From contig NZ_LGSI01000032.1 of NCBI RefSeq assembly GCF_001698815.1, positions 77,515 through 141,514 of the forward strand: a DNA stretch of 64,000 bases, read 5' to 3'. The translations under genes and the position numbers were made by a program. The stretch comes from Pseudomonas syringae. GTDB taxonomy: Bacteria > Pseudomonadota > Gammaproteobacteria > Pseudomonadales > Pseudomonadaceae. The stretch's first letter is position 1; each line of letters opens with the position of its first letter. The notes beneath the pieces are model-generated. The model was given only the letters and a program-made list of their open reading frames with translations, was not told where the DNA came from and ran no database searches. Positions 7,669-16,764 of the stretch are shown one piece after another.

Positions 7669-8022
7669 TTACGGCAGCGCGGCAATCACGGACAACTCCA
7701 CCAGAATTTCCGGCTCGCAGAGTTTGGCTTCAACCGTGGCACGCGCTGGCGCGACGCCTTTTGGCAGCCAGGTGTCCCAGACGCTGTTCATGCCTGCGAA
7801 GTGGGCGTCGATGTCTTTCAGGTAGATCGTCACCGACAGGATGCGGCTTTTGTTGGTCCCGGCCAGATCCAGCAAGCGTTCAATGCTGCCGAGGGTCTCG
7901 CGGGTCTGCTGCTCGATCCCGCTAGTCAGGTCGTCGCCCACTTGACCGGACAGATACACGGTGCCGTTGTTGACCACGACCTGGCTCATGCGCTCATTAG
8001 TGAGCTGGCGCTGGATTGACAT
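7669..8022 (-). CDS. RidA family imine/enamine deaminase
   Basis: 117 residues of the YjgF/YER057c/RidA family (pattern [10 protein letters not shown] at the N-terminus, [12 protein letters not shown], and a conserved Arg in [11 protein letters not shown]). RidA proteins hydrolyse reactive enamine/imine intermediates made by PLP and flavin enzymes. ATG 8022 is preceded by AAGGAG at ideal spacing; an upstream in-frame Met (8049) has no comparable site. The start lies 26 bp inside the end of dadA, so translation is probably coupled. The placement between dadA and alr suits removal of the 2-iminopropionate produced by D-alanine oxidation. Confidence 0.92.
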   Translation of the reverse strand: MSIQRQLTNERMSQVVVNNGTVYLSGQVGDDLTSGIEQQTRETLGSIERLLDLAGTNKSRILSVTIYLKDIDAHFAGMNSVWDTWLPKGVAPARATVEAKLCEPEILVELSVIAALP

Positions 8023-9295
8023 GTTGGGCGATCTCCTTGGTACTGCCATAGCGATAGATATTCAGGCCTTCAGCACTGATCTGCGGCGTTTTGCGCGAAA
8101 TCAGATCGGCCAGCAAACGGCCCGAACCGCAGGCCATCGTCCAGCCCAGTGTGCCATGGCCGGTATTGAGAAACAGGTTGCTGAACGGCGTGGCGCCGAC
8201 AATCGGCGTGCCGTCCGGCGTGGTTGGACGCAGGCCGGTCCAGAAACTGGCCTGGGTCAGATCACCGCCCTGAGGATAGAGGTCGCCAACGATCATCTCC
8301 AGCGTTTCGCGCCGACGAGGATTGAGCGACAGATCGAAACCGGCGATTTCCGCCATGCCGCCGACGCGGATACGGTTGTCGAAACGGGTGATCGCGACCT
8401 TGTAGGTCTCGTCGAGAATCGTCGAAGTCGGGGCCATGGCCGGATTGGTGATCGGCACGGTCAGCGAGTAACCCTTGAGCGGGTAAACCGGCGCCTTGAT
8501 GCCCAACGGCTTGAGCAACTGTGGCGAATAACTGCCCAGCGCCAGCACGTAGCGGTCAGCCGTTTCGAGCTTGCCGTCGATCCACACGCCATTGACGCGG
8601 CTACCGGCAAAATCGATGCGCTCGATGGACTGATTGAAGCGGAACTCGACGCCCAGGTTCACCGCCATCTCAGCAAGACGCGTGGTGAACAGCTGGCAAT
8701 CGCCGGTCTGGTCATTGGGCAGACGCAACGCGCCGGCGAGAATATCGGTGACGCTGGCCAATGCCGGTTCGACCCGGGCGATGCCGGCGCGGTCGAGCAG
8801 CTCGTACGGCACGCCTGACTGTTCGAGTACGGCAATGTCCTTGGCGGCGTTATCCAGTTGCGCCTGGGTGCGGAACAATTGGGTGGTGCCCAGCGTGCGG
8901 CCTTCGTAGGCGATGCCGGTTTCGGCACGCAGCTCATCAAGGCAATCGCGGCTGTATTCGGACAGGCGAACCATGCGCTCTTTATTGATCGCATAGCGGC
9001 TGGCTGTGCAATTGCGCAGCATTTGCGCCATCCACAGGTACTGATCGATATTGGCAGTGGCCTTGATCGCCAGAGGCGCATGGCGTTCCAGCAGCCATTT
9101 GATGGCTTTGAGCGGCACGCCAGGCGCGGCCCAGGGCGACGCATAACCCGGCGAAACCTGGCCGGCGTTGGCGAAACTGGTTTCCATGGCTGCAGCAGGC
9201 TGACGGTCGACAACCGTGACCTCGAAACCTGCACGCGCCAGATAATAGGCACTTGTCGTACCGATCACACCACTACCAAGGACCAGAACGCGCAT
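7997..9295 (-). CDS. dadA: D-amino acid dehydrogenase, FAD-dependent small subunit
   Basis: 432 residues with an N-terminal FAD-binding Rossmann motif ([18 protein letters not shown]) and the DAO-family C-terminal motif [18 protein letters not shown]. It is a membrane-associated enzyme that oxidises D-alanine and other D-amino acids to 2-oxo acids and ammonia and passes electrons to the respiratory chain. It is the first gene of the minus-strand dadA-ridA-alr unit, divergent from lrp at 9451. The 155-bp shared gap is the likely site for Lrp action. Confidence 0.95.
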   Translation of the reverse strand: MRVLVLGSGVIGTTSAYYLARAGFEVTVVDRQPAAAMETSFANAGQVSPGYASPWAAPGVPLKAIKWLLERHAPLAIKATANIDQYLWMAQMLRNCTASRYAINKERMVRLSEYSRDCLDELRAETGIAYEGRTLGTTQLFRTQAQLDNAAKDIAVLEQSGVPYELLDRAGIARVEPALASVTDILAGALRLPNDQTGDCQLFTTRLAEMAVNLGVEFRFNQSIERIDFAGSRVNGVWIDGKLETADRYVLALGSYSPQLLKPLGIKAPVYPLKGYSLTVPITNPAMAPTSTILDETYKVAITRFDNRIRVGGMAEIAGFDLSLNPRRRETLEMIVGDLYPQGGDLTQASFWTGLRPTTPDGTPIVGATPFSNLFLNTGHGTLGWTMACGSGRLLADLISRKTPQISAEGLNIYRYGSTKEIAQHVNPAPAH

Positions 9296-9450
9296 GTCGA
9301 TGACCTCATCGCGGATATCCGCTGACGTTTTGAAGTTTTAATCAAGGATGTGTGCAGTATATGCAGCATCTGGCAGTGCTTTTCACCATATAAACGCCTA
9401 TATTCGGCGGAAATTCTCGGTAAAGAACGCTTTGATAGAGGGGGTTTCCC

Positions 9451-9939
9451 TTGCGTACAGAACATCAGTCAAAACGTGAGCTGGACAAGATCGATCGCAA
9501 CATTCTGCGCATCCTTCAGGCCGATGGTCGAATTTCGTTCACCGAGCTGGGCGAGCGCGTCGGTTTGTCCACCACGCCGTGCACGGAGCGGGTCCGCAGG
9601 CTGGAACGTGAAGGCATCATCATGGGCTACAACGCCCGGCTCAATCCGCAGGCGCTCAAAGCCAGCCTGCTGGTTTTCGTCGAGATCAGCCTGGATTACA
9701 AATCCGGCGACACCTTCGAAGAATTCCGCCGCGCCGTGCTGAAACTGCCCCATGTGCTGGAATGCCATCTGGTTTCAGGCGACTTCGATTACCTGGTCAA
9801 GGCGCGCATTTCAGAGATGGCGTCCTACCGCAAACTACTCGGCGACATCCTCCTCAAACTCCCGCATGTGCGCGAATCCAAGAGCTACATCGTGATGGAA
9901 GAGGTGAAAGAGAGTTTGAATCTGCCGATTGCGGAGTGA
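9451..9939 (+). CDS. lrp: Lrp/AsnC family regulator (DadR-like)
   Basis: 162 residues. The N-terminal winged helix-turn-helix (about 10-60, LDKIDRNILRILQADGRISF and VGLSTTPCTERVRRLE) is followed by the RAM ligand-binding domain (about 75-150, with HVLECHLVSGDFDYLVKA). The start is TTG 9451, with a G-rich AGAGGGGG nine to ten bases upstream. Divergent placement to dadA matches the known pseudomonad Lrp/DadR that activates the dad operon in response to alanine. A REP follows the gene. Confidence 0.92.
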   Translation: MRTEHQSKRELDKIDRNILRILQADGRISFTELGERVGLSTTPCTERVRRLEREGIIMGYNARLNPQALKASLLVFVEISLDYKSGDTFEEFRRAVLKLPHVLECHLVSGDFDYLVKARISEMASYRKLLGDILLKLPHVRESKSYIVMEEVKESLNLPIAE

Positions 9940-9964
9940 CGACGCCAGGCTTGGAATGCATTCC

Positions 9965-10054
9965 GTAGGACCGGCTTTAGCCGGGAGAGGGCCAGTCCCT
10001 TCGGAGCGGCTGTGTTGTAAGGACATTAGCCCTCCCGGCTGAAGCCGGTCCTAC
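9965..10054. repeat. REPIN (class A)
   Basis: Inverted arms GTAGGACCGGCTTTAGCCGG (9965) and the reverse complement of GTAGGACCGGCTTCAGCCGG (ending 10054), about 40 bases apart. It lies in the gap between the convergent lrp and YkgJ-type genes. Confidence 0.9.
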
Positions 10055-10069
10055 GGACTCGGTGTTCGA

Positions 10070-10423
10070 TTACACCAAAACCTGCCGCGTCGACGCCATG
10101 TACGCGTGAATTTGCTTCTCGACCCGCGGGTGGATCATCTCCACGGGGCGGCGGCCGTTGGGGCATGGCAGCGTCGGCGTGGTGCCGAACAGGCGACAGA
10201 TCAACGGGCGTTCGCCGTACACGGTGCAGCCGTTGGGGCCCAGATGCACGCAATTGAGTTCGTCCATGGCCGCTTCCTGCTCGGCTGCCGTCTTGCGTGG
10301 CAGACGGGACATTTCTTCCGGCGACGTAGTCACCGGCCCGCAGCAGTCATGGCAGCCAGGAACGCACTCGAAAGACGGAATCTGCTGACGCAGCGAGCGA
10401 ATTTTCTGACTGTTGCAGCTCAT
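10070..10423 (-). CDS. YkgJ family cysteine cluster protein
   Basis: A 117-residue protein of the YkgJ/CxxCxxCC (UPF0153) family, likely binding zinc or an Fe-S cluster. The first cluster is CVPGCHDCCG (about 20-29) and the second CVHLGPNGCTVYGERPLICR (about 58-77). Function is unknown; related proteins are annotated as metal-binding. It is a monocistronic minus-strand gene divergent from the PuuB-type oxidase. A second family member lies at 59844. Confidence 0.85.
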   Translation of the reverse strand: MSCNSQKIRSLRQQIPSFECVPGCHDCCGPVTTSPEEMSRLPRKTAAEQEAAMDELNCVHLGPNGCTVYGERPLICRLFGTTPTLPCPNGRRPVEMIHPRVEKQIHAYMASTRQVLV

Positions 10424-10569
10424 TGGACCGATTACCCCGTGTGAATGGGCGCGATTCTGCCTCAGTTACCCAACTCAGGACAGTGCCGTCGGACCGATCC
10501 TTGCTCGCGTCGGAACCTGCGGCTTATCCTCCGTGAAGTTTTTCAAACACCGCCAACGGAACCCACGCC

Positions 10570-11883
10570 ATGGACGCCCGCGCCCGACCCTTTGCCGCGA
10601 CCAGTGAACACGCCGCTTCTTATTACGCCGCCAGCAGCCATCCGCAACCGGATCATCCGCCGTTGCAAGGCGAGCAGCAGGCGGATGTGTGCGTGGTGGG
10701 CGGCGGGTTTTCCGGGCTCAACACCGCCATCGAGCTGGCCGAACGCGGGCTGAGCGTCGTGTTGCTCGAAGCGCGCAAGATCGGCTGGGGTGCGAGCGGG
10801 CGTAATGGCGGTCAGTTGATTCGTGGCGTCGGCCATGGCCTTGAGCAGTTCGCCAATGTGATCGGCAACGACGGCGTGCGCCAGTTGAAACTGCTGGGGC
10901 TGGAAGCCGTGGAGATCGTGCGCCAGCGCGTCGAGCACTACGCCATCGATTGCGATCTGACCTGGGGTTATTGCGACTTGGCCAACAAACCGCGCGATCT
11001 GGTCAGTCTGGCCGAAGACGCCGAAGAGCTGCGCAGCCTCGGTTACCGCCATCATCTGCAATTGCTGCAAGCCAGCGAAATGCACAGCGTGGTGGGTTCT
11101 GATCGGTATGTCGGCGGCATGATCGACATGGGTTCCGGGCATTTGCATCCGTTGAATCTGGCGCTGGGCGAAGCGGCTGCGGCGCGGTCACTGGGTGTTC
11201 AAGTGTTTGAGCACTCGGCGGTAACGCGTATCGACTACGGCCCGCAGGTCAAAGTGCATACCGCCCAAGGCTCGGTCGCGGCCAAAACCCTGGTGCTGGC
11301 CTGCAATGCTTACTTGAATGACCTCAATCCGCAGTTGAGCGGCAAGATCCTGCCCGCCGGCAGCTACATCATCGCCACCGAACCCTTGAGCGAAACTCAG
11401 GCTCATCAACTGCTGCCACAAAACATGGCGGTGTGCGACCAGCGCGTGACGGTAGATTACTTCCGGCTCTCGGCGGATCGCCGCCTGTTGTTCGGCGGTG
11501 CCTGTCATTATTCCGGGCGTGATCCTCAGGACATCGCGGCCTATATGCAGCCCAAGATGCTTCAGGTGTTCCCGCAGCTGGCCGGGGCGAAGATCGATTA
11601 TCAATGGGGCGGCATGATTGGCATCGGCGCCAACCGCCTGCCGCAAATTGGCAGGCTGGCGGATCAGCCCAACGTGTATTACGCCCAGGCTTACGCCGGG
11701 CATGGCCTGAACGCCACGCACCTGGCAGGCAAGTTGTTGGCCGAGGCCATCGCCGGGCAGCACAGCGATGGCTTCGATTTATTCGCCAAAGTCCCGCACA
11801 TGACCTTCCCCGGCGGCAAACACCTGCGCTCGCCGCTGCTGGCGCTGGGGATGTTGTGGCATCGGTTGATGGAGTTGCGCTGA
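10570..11883 (+). CDS. pauB: FAD-dependent gamma-glutamylpolyamine oxidase (PuuB/PauB type)
   Basis: 437 residues with a DAO-type FAD-binding motif (VCVVGGGFSGLNTAIEL, about 40-56), the GASGRNGGQ motif (about 77-85) typical of this subfamily, and a C-terminal YAQAYAGHGLNATHLAGK. PuuB/PauB enzymes oxidise gamma-glutamylputrescine and similar substrates to aldehydes with release of ammonia. The location near lrp matches PA5309 (pauB4) in P. aeruginosa. Substrate specificity among PauB paralogues cannot be read from sequence. The aldehyde product would feed the dehydrogenase at 16765, and PauR is the expected repressor. Confidence 0.8.
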   Translation: MDARARPFAATSEHAASYYAASSHPQPDHPPLQGEQQADVCVVGGGFSGLNTAIELAERGLSVVLLEARKIGWGASGRNGGQLIRGVGHGLEQFANVIGNDGVRQLKLLGLEAVEIVRQRVEHYAIDCDLTWGYCDLANKPRDLVSLAEDAEELRSLGYRHHLQLLQASEMHSVVGSDRYVGGMIDMGSGHLHPLNLALGEAAAARSLGVQVFEHSAVTRIDYGPQVKVHTAQGSVAAKTLVLACNAYLNDLNPQLSGKILPAGSYIIATEPLSETQAHQLLPQNMAVCDQRVTVDYFRLSADRRLLFGGACHYSGRDPQDIAAYMQPKMLQVFPQLAGAKIDYQWGGMIGIGANRLPQIGRLADQPNVYYAQAYAGHGLNATHLAGKLLAEAIAGQHSDGFDLFAKVPHMTFPGGKHLRSPLLALGMLWHRLMELR

Positions 11884-11908
11884 AATTCTATGAATTGGAA
11901 TGCATCCC

Positions 11909-11960
11909 GTAGGACCGGCTTCAGCCGGGAGAATGCCCTCCCGGCTAAAGCCGGTCCTAC
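11909..11960. repeat. REP palindrome (class A)
   Basis: A 52-bp near-perfect palindrome: GTAGGACCGGCTTCAGCCGG from 11909, with its complement ending GGTCCTAC at 11960 and a short central GAATGC. It sits in the gap between the convergent oxidase and DUF1127 genes. Confidence 0.9.
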
Positions 11961-11995
11961 GGGTTTTCATATTTCCATGGTTGTAGGGCGAGATG

Positions 11996-12229
11996 TCACT
12001 CTCTCCAAAACGGCTTCAACCCTTCCGTCCTGGCCTGCCCCGGCGTGATGCCAATATCCTGCAACTCATCCAGGGTCAGGTTCAGCAGCACTTTGCGTGA
12101 CGTCCAGCGATGGCCATACAGAGCCCAGCGACTCAGCTTAGGGGCGCAGGCTGTCTTGACGACAACTGCTTGCCCTTCACTCAGTTCCTGGCTGTAAAGC
12201 GCCAACCGCACATCACTGAACCCGTTCAT
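11996..12229 (-). CDS. DUF1127 domain small protein
   Basis: A 77-residue protein. The C-terminal half has the DUF1127 pattern: a basic tryptophan-rich helix (SRWALYGHRWTSRKVL), then LNLTLDELQDIGITPGQARTE. Small DUF1127 proteins in proteobacteria are stress- or phosphate-regulated and have been linked to RNA metabolism; here the function is unknown. The gene is divergent from the MocR regulator at 12403, and the 173-bp gap holds a perfect inverted repeat, so it is a candidate MocR target. Confidence 0.85.
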   Translation of the reverse strand: MNGFSDVRLALYSQELSEGQAVVVKTACAPKLSRWALYGHRWTSRKVLLNLTLDELQDIGITPGQARTEGLKPFWRE

Positions 12230-12315
12230 TGTTCAAACCCTCATCACGTTGTCTGTGGCGACATGATGGCTGCGCGGGAGAAACCGTTACAGATCCAAAC
12301 AAATCTATTAATTTG

Positions 12316-12370
12316 CATACAGATGATTTCAAACTTGTCCTGAATGCTGTATTTTTCACGCATCTGTATG
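12316..12370. promoter_or_regulatory. Inverted repeat, candidate operator between DUF1127 and MocR genes
   Basis: CATACAGATG (12316-12325) and its exact reverse complement CATCTGTATG (12361-12370) are 35 bases apart in an AT-rich divergent intergenic region. The spacing of half-site centres (45 bases, about four helical turns) suits a dimeric regulator. Binding by the adjacent MocR protein is an inference. Confidence 0.5.
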
Positions 12371-12402
12371 GTTTCCATTTATATAGCGGCCGGAAGTACG
12401 CC

Positions 12403-13821
12403 ATGACCCTCTACGTCAACCTCGCCGAGTTACTCGGCTCGCGGATTGAAAACGGTTTTTATCGTCCTGGCGACCGGCTGCCTTCAGTGCGCGCCTTGAG
12501 TGTCGAGCATGGCGTCAGCCTGAGCACCGTGCAGCAGGCGTATCGGCTGCTGGAAGACAATGGCCTCGCGGCGCCAAAGCCCAAATCCGGGTATTTCGTG
12601 CCCGCCAGCCGCACGGTTCCGGCGCTGCCGGTGATCGGTCGTCCGGCGCAGCGGCCGGTGGATATCTCCCAGTGGGATCAGGTGCTGGAGCTGATTCGCG
12701 CCAAGACCGATCCCAAGCTCCAGCAACTTGGACGGGGCATGCCGGACGTGACCAGTCCGACGCTGCGGCCGTTGCTGCGTGCCATGGCGAGGATCAGCCG
12801 GAATCAGGACATGCCTGGTCTGTATTACGACAATATCTACGGCACCCAGACACTTCGCGAGCAAGTCGCGCGTCTGCTGCTGGATTCGGGCTGCAACCTC
12901 ACCGCCAATGACCTGGTGATTACCACCGGCTGCCATGAAGCGCTGTCGTCCAGCATCCGCGCCATCTGTGATCCCGGCGATATCGTGGCGGTGGACTCGC
13001 CGAGCTTTTTCGGCGCCATGCAAACCCTCAAGGGGCTGGGCATGAAAGCCCTGGAAATCCCCACCGATCCGCTGACCGGGATCAGCCTCGACGCGTTGGA
13101 GCTGGCATTGGAGCAGTGGCCGATCAAGGCCATACAGTTGACGCCCAGCTGCAACAATCCACTGGGCTACGTCATGCCTGAAGCACGCAAGCGGGCGCTG
13201 TTGACCCTGGCCCAGCGCTTTGACGTGGCGATCATCGAAGACGATGTGTATGGCGATCTGTCCTACACGTACCCGCGACCACGCACCATCAAGTCCTTCG
13301 ACGAAGATGGCCGGGTGCTGTTGTGCAGTTCGTTTTCCAAGACGCTGGCGCCGGGGCTGCGCATTGGTTGGGTTGCACCGGGACGCTACCTTGAGCGGGT
13401 GCTGCACATGAAATACATCAGCACCGGTTCCACCGCGCCGCAGCCTCAACTGGCGATCGCCGAGTTTCTGCAGGGCGGGCATTACGAGCCCCATTTGCGG
13501 CGTATGCGCAGCCAGTATCAGCGCAGCCGCGACTTGATGATTGACTGGGTGGCGCGTTACTTCCCGGCGGGCACGCGAGTCAGTCGGCCGCAGGGCAGCT
13601 TCATGTTGTGGGTCGAGCTGGCCGAGGATTTCGATACTCAGCGCCTGAATCGGGCATTGCTGCCGCAAGGCGTACAGATCGCGGTGGGCAGTATTTTTTC
13701 TGCTTCGGGCAAGTACCGCAATTGCCTGCGAATGAACTACGCCGCCAAGCCCACGGCGGATGTCGAGGCGGCCGTACGCACCGTCGGCCAGACCATTTCG
13801 CAACTGATCGCCCAGCAGTAA
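12403..13821 (+). CDS. MocR family (GntR-HTH plus aminotransferase) transcriptional regulator
   Basis: 472 residues: an N-terminal winged HTH of the GntR family (about 1-70, RPGDRLPSVRALSVEHGVSL) fused to a class I aminotransferase-like domain (about 105-465) with the PLP lysine in SSFSKTLAPGLRIGW and the NNPLGYVM segment. MocR proteins use PLP adducts to sense amines or amino acids. ATG 12403 begins the HTH; the frame extends upstream to 12229 through AT-rich DNA with no plausible domain. It may regulate the divergent DUF1127 gene or the neighbouring oxidase. Confidence 0.88.
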   Translation: MTLYVNLAELLGSRIENGFYRPGDRLPSVRALSVEHGVSLSTVQQAYRLLEDNGLAAPKPKSGYFVPASRTVPALPVIGRPAQRPVDISQWDQVLELIRAKTDPKLQQLGRGMPDVTSPTLRPLLRAMARISRNQDMPGLYYDNIYGTQTLREQVARLLLDSGCNLTANDLVITTGCHEALSSSIRAICDPGDIVAVDSPSFFGAMQTLKGLGMKALEIPTDPLTGISLDALELALEQWPIKAIQLTPSCNNPLGYVMPEARKRALLTLAQRFDVAIIEDDVYGDLSYTYPRPRTIKSFDEDGRVLLCSSFSKTLAPGLRIGWVAPGRYLERVLHMKYISTGSTAPQPQLAIAEFLQGGHYEPHLRRMRSQYQRSRDLMIDWVARYFPAGTRVSRPQGSFMLWVELAEDFDTQRLNRALLPQGVQIAVGSIFSASGKYRNCLRMNYAAKPTADVEAAVRTVGQTISQLIAQQ

Positions 13822-13875
13822 TACGCCTGGCGTAACTTTTATCGGGTTTCGAGGGTCATATCGCCATATCGAAGT

Positions 13876-15474
13876 GTGCGGGTGGTGAGTTTGAAGAGAG
13901 CGTGGGCGTCGTCCCTTTGTCTGCTATTTGCGTTGTGCGTCAGTGGCTGCGCCCATGTCAGTATTCCCAATAAACCGAGTCAGGCGTTGCCGCCGACGGA
14001 TTCGGCGTTCGGCCGCTCGATTCAGTCCATGGCCATGCCCCATGAAGGCCGTTCGGGATTTCGCCTGCTGCCCAACAGCACCGAAGCCTTCATGGCCCGC
14101 GCCGAGCTGATCCGCAATGCGCGCACCAGCCTGGACTTGCAGTACTACATCGTTCACGACGGCCTGAGCACTCGCGCCCTCATCGACGAGTTGCTCAAAG
14201 CGGCAGATCGCGGCGTTCGGGTGCGAATCCTGCTGGATGACACCACCAGCGACGGCCTCGATCAGGCCATCGCCACCCTCGCCGCGCACCCGAACATTCA
14301 GATCCGCCTGTTCAACCCGCAAGAGCTGGGCCGCGAAACCGGCGTGACGCGCAGCATGGGCCGCCTGTTCAATTTGTCCCGCCAACATCGACGCATGCAC
14401 AACAAGCTGTGGCTGGCCGACAGCAGCGTGGCGATTGTCGGTGGGCGCAATCTGGGCGACGAGTATTTCGACGCCGAGGAAAACCTCAATTTCACCGATA
14501 TCGACATGCTCAGCGTCGGCCCGGTGGCGCAGCAATTAGGGCACAGCTTCGATCAATACTGGAACAGCGCGCTCAGCAAACCCATCGCCGAATTCATGTA
14601 CTTCCTGCCGACCGTGCGCGACCTCGCCAAGGCGCGGGTGCAGCTCGAAGACTCGCTGGAGAAGTCGCACCAGCAACACCGCGCCTTGTACGACCGCTTG
14701 ATGGCCTACAAAACCCAGCCGCGCATGAAAACCTGGCTCAACGAGCTGATCTGGGCGCATAACCAGGCGCTGTGGGATGCGCCGACCAAGGTGCTGGCCC
14801 GCGACGAGCCGGACCCGCACTTGCTGCTGACCACGCAGCTGGCCCCGGAACTGCTCAACGTTCATGAAGAATTGGTGCTGATTTCCGCCTATTTCGTGCC
14901 CGGCAACGAAGGCCTGACTTACCTCACGGGGCGTGCCGATGCGGGGGTCGCGGTGAGTTTGCTGACCAACTCTCTGGAAGCCACGGATGTTCCGGCGGTA
15001 CACGGCGGTTACGCGCCCTATCGCAAGGCGTTGCTTGAGCATGGCGTTAAGCTGTTCGAAATGCGTCGCCAACCGGGCGATACCGGGACCAGCGGCGGCA
15101 GCGGTCCGCATCTGTTCAAGAAAGCCGCGTTCATCAACAGCGGCTCGGACTCCAGCCTGCACAGCAAGGCGATGATTTTTGATCGACAGAAAATCTTTGT
15201 TGGCTCGTTCAATTTCGATCCGCGTTCGGTGCTGTGGAATACCGAAGTCGGCGTGTTGGTCGACAGCCCGCAGCTCACTGAATACTTGCGCGAACTGACC
15301 CTGCAAGGCATGGCGCCGGCCTTGAGCTATCAGGCGAAGCTGGAGGACGGCAAAGTGGTGTGGGAAACCGAGGACGACGGCAAGATCCACACCTTGCACA
15401 AGGAACCGGGTGACGCATGGCGCCGCTTCAATGCGTGGTTCAGCAGCGCCGTCGGCCTGGAGAAAATGCTCTAG
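13876..15474 (+). CDS. Phospholipase D-like lipoprotein (cardiolipin synthase-like)
   Basis: 532 residues. The N-terminus is a lipoprotein signal (LCLLFALCVSGCAH). Two PLD HxKxxxxD motifs follow: HNKLWLADSSVAIVGGRNLG (His about 175) and HSKAMIFDRQKIFVGSFN (His about 429). This matches the periplasmic PLD-fold proteins found next to pauB4 in Pseudomonas; the substrate is probably a phospholipid or similar phosphodiester, not established. The start is uncertain: GTG 13876, GTG 13885 and TTG 13891 are all possible. The TAG stop overlaps the stop of the convergent MFS gene (CTAG 15471-15474). Confidence 0.85.
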   Translation: MRVVSLKRAWASSLCLLFALCVSGCAHVSIPNKPSQALPPTDSAFGRSIQSMAMPHEGRSGFRLLPNSTEAFMARAELIRNARTSLDLQYYIVHDGLSTRALIDELLKAADRGVRVRILLDDTTSDGLDQAIATLAAHPNIQIRLFNPQELGRETGVTRSMGRLFNLSRQHRRMHNKLWLADSSVAIVGGRNLGDEYFDAEENLNFTDIDMLSVGPVAQQLGHSFDQYWNSALSKPIAEFMYFLPTVRDLAKARVQLEDSLEKSHQQHRALYDRLMAYKTQPRMKTWLNELIWAHNQALWDAPTKVLARDEPDPHLLLTTQLAPELLNVHEELVLISAYFVPGNEGLTYLTGRADAGVAVSLLTNSLEATDVPAVHGGYAPYRKALLEHGVKLFEMRRQPGDTGTSGGSGPHLFKKAAFINSGSDSSLHSKAMIFDRQKIFVGSFNFDPRSVLWNTEVGVLVDSPQLTEYLRELTLQGMAPALSYQAKLEDGKVVWETEDDGKIHTLHKEPGDAWRRFNAWFSSAVGLEKML

Positions 15475-16616
15475 GCTGCGACCGGCTGTACGCCGAAAGC
15501 GCCGCGCCGCTGCGACAAGAGCACTAACCCGAATGCGCCCGCTGCCATCAACAGCGGCAGTGCCTGCCCGCTGACCCATTGGCTGCCCGCTCCGGCCGCC
15601 AATGGCCCGATCAGACAACCAATCCCCCAAAGTTGCGCGACATGGGCGTTGGCGCGGACCAGCGAATCGTCGCGAAAACGCTCGCCGATCAGGATCAGCG
15701 ACAAGGTGAACAAGCCACCTGCGCTGGCGCCAAACAGCACCCACAGCGGCCAGATCAATACCGTATCGACCATCAGCGGCACCAGCAGGCTGGAAATCAT
15801 CAGCGCCATTGCGCAAGCGGAAAACAGCGTGCGTCGGGAAATGCGGTCGGCCAGCGCGCCAATCGGCAGTTGCAGCAACGCGTCGCCGACCACCACGGTG
15901 CTGACCATCGCCAAGGCGATTTCCGCAGTGAAACCCTGGCGCAGGCAGTAGATCGGCAGCAGCGTCAGGATCAAGGCTTCGAACGCCGCGAACAGCGCCA
16001 CGGCCCAGGCAATGGCGGGCATGGAGCGGCAGAAGCCGAACAAGTCGATAAAGGTCACGCTGCAGGAATCAGCGCTGGGCGCCCCGCTACGTCCGAGCAA
16101 CAGCAGTGGCGAGCTGACCAGCAACGCCACGCCGACCCAGAAGCCGTAATCGTCTTCGGTACCCAGCGCGCCGAGCAGCAACGGCCCGGCCAGTTGGCAG
16201 AGCGCGTAAGTGCTGCCGTACAGCGCCACCAGGCGGCCGCGCAAGCGCTCGACCACGAGTTGGTTGATCCAGCTTTCGCCAAGAATGAACACGATGGTCA
16301 GGATCACGCCGAGCATCAGGCGCAGCACCAGCCAGATCGAGTAATACGGCAGCAGCGCGAGCAAGCCCACCGACAGCGCGCCCGCCCACAGACACAGGCG
16401 CATCAGCGCTGCCGTGCCGAAACGTGCGGCAAGCTGACTGGCCAGACTCGCGCCCAGCAACACGCCAATGGCTGGCATCGCCGCCATCACGCCGATCGCG
16501 AACGAGCCGTAGCCCCAGCTTTCCAGGCGCAATGACACCAGCGGCATGCTGACGCCCAAGGCGAGCCCGACGCTCAGTACCGAAGCCAGCACCGCAAAAT
16601 AAGTCCCCCAACGCAT
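15471..16616 (-). CDS. MFS transporter
   Basis: A 381-residue major facilitator with about 12 predicted transmembrane helices, starting MRWGTYFAVLASVLSVGLAL. It resembles the YcaD/UMF2-like drug-exporter group by its ADRISRRTLF loop (the conserved loop 8-9 motif) and overall size; the substrate is unknown. ATG 16616 has AGGAG seven bases upstream. The open frame upstream to 16748 reads through a REP element (translating as ERGLPAN) and is not coding. It is convergent with the PLD gene, with overlapping stop codons. Confidence 0.85.
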   Translation of the reverse strand: MRWGTYFAVLASVLSVGLALGVSMPLVSLRLESWGYGSFAIGVMAAMPAIGVLLGASLASQLAARFGTAALMRLCLWAGALSVGLLALLPYYSIWLVLRLMLGVILTIVFILGESWINQLVVERLRGRLVALYGSTYALCQLAGPLLLGALGTEDDYGFWVGVALLVSSPLLLLGRSGAPSADSCSVTFIDLFGFCRSMPAIAWAVALFAAFEALILTLLPIYCLRQGFTAEIALAMVSTVVVGDALLQLPIGALADRISRRTLFSACAMALMISSLLVPLMVDTVLIWPLWVLFGASAGGLFTLSLILIGERFRDDSLVRANAHVAQLWGIGCLIGPLAAGAGSQWVSGQALPLLMAAGAFGLVLLSQRRGAFGVQPVAA

Positions 16617-16656
16617 TGCCACGCTCCTGTGGGTCAAGGACTGTGACAGTTCACCC

Positions 16657-16749
16657 GTTGGAGCGTGGCTTGCCCGCGAAGACGATATTCCTGACGCAAG
16701 ATATGCATTGGATCTAACGGCCTCATTCGCGGGCAAGCCTCGCTCCAAC
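16657..16749. repeat. REPIN (class B, GTTGGAGCG.GGCTTGCCCGCGAA type)
   Basis: A left arm from 16657 (GTTGGAGCGTGGCTTGCCCG) and its reverse complement ending GCTCCAAC at 16749, with about 45 bases between. It lies in the gap between the aldehyde dehydrogenase and MFS genes, which run in the same direction. Other class B copies are at 47804 and 59656, with a split one at 7545. Confidence 0.9.
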
Positions 16750-16764
16750 GGGCCTGTTACATTT

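Noticed and set aside
12229..12402. 58-codon upstream extension of the MocR regulator
   Set aside because: It crosses the DUF1127/MocR intergenic region with its inverted repeat, has no protein motif, and ATG 12403 begins the HTH domain.
16617..16748. 44-residue N-terminal extension of the MFS transporter
   Set aside because: It reads MERGLPAN and so on through the REP element at 16657-16749, and a good ribosome-binding site precedes ATG 16616.
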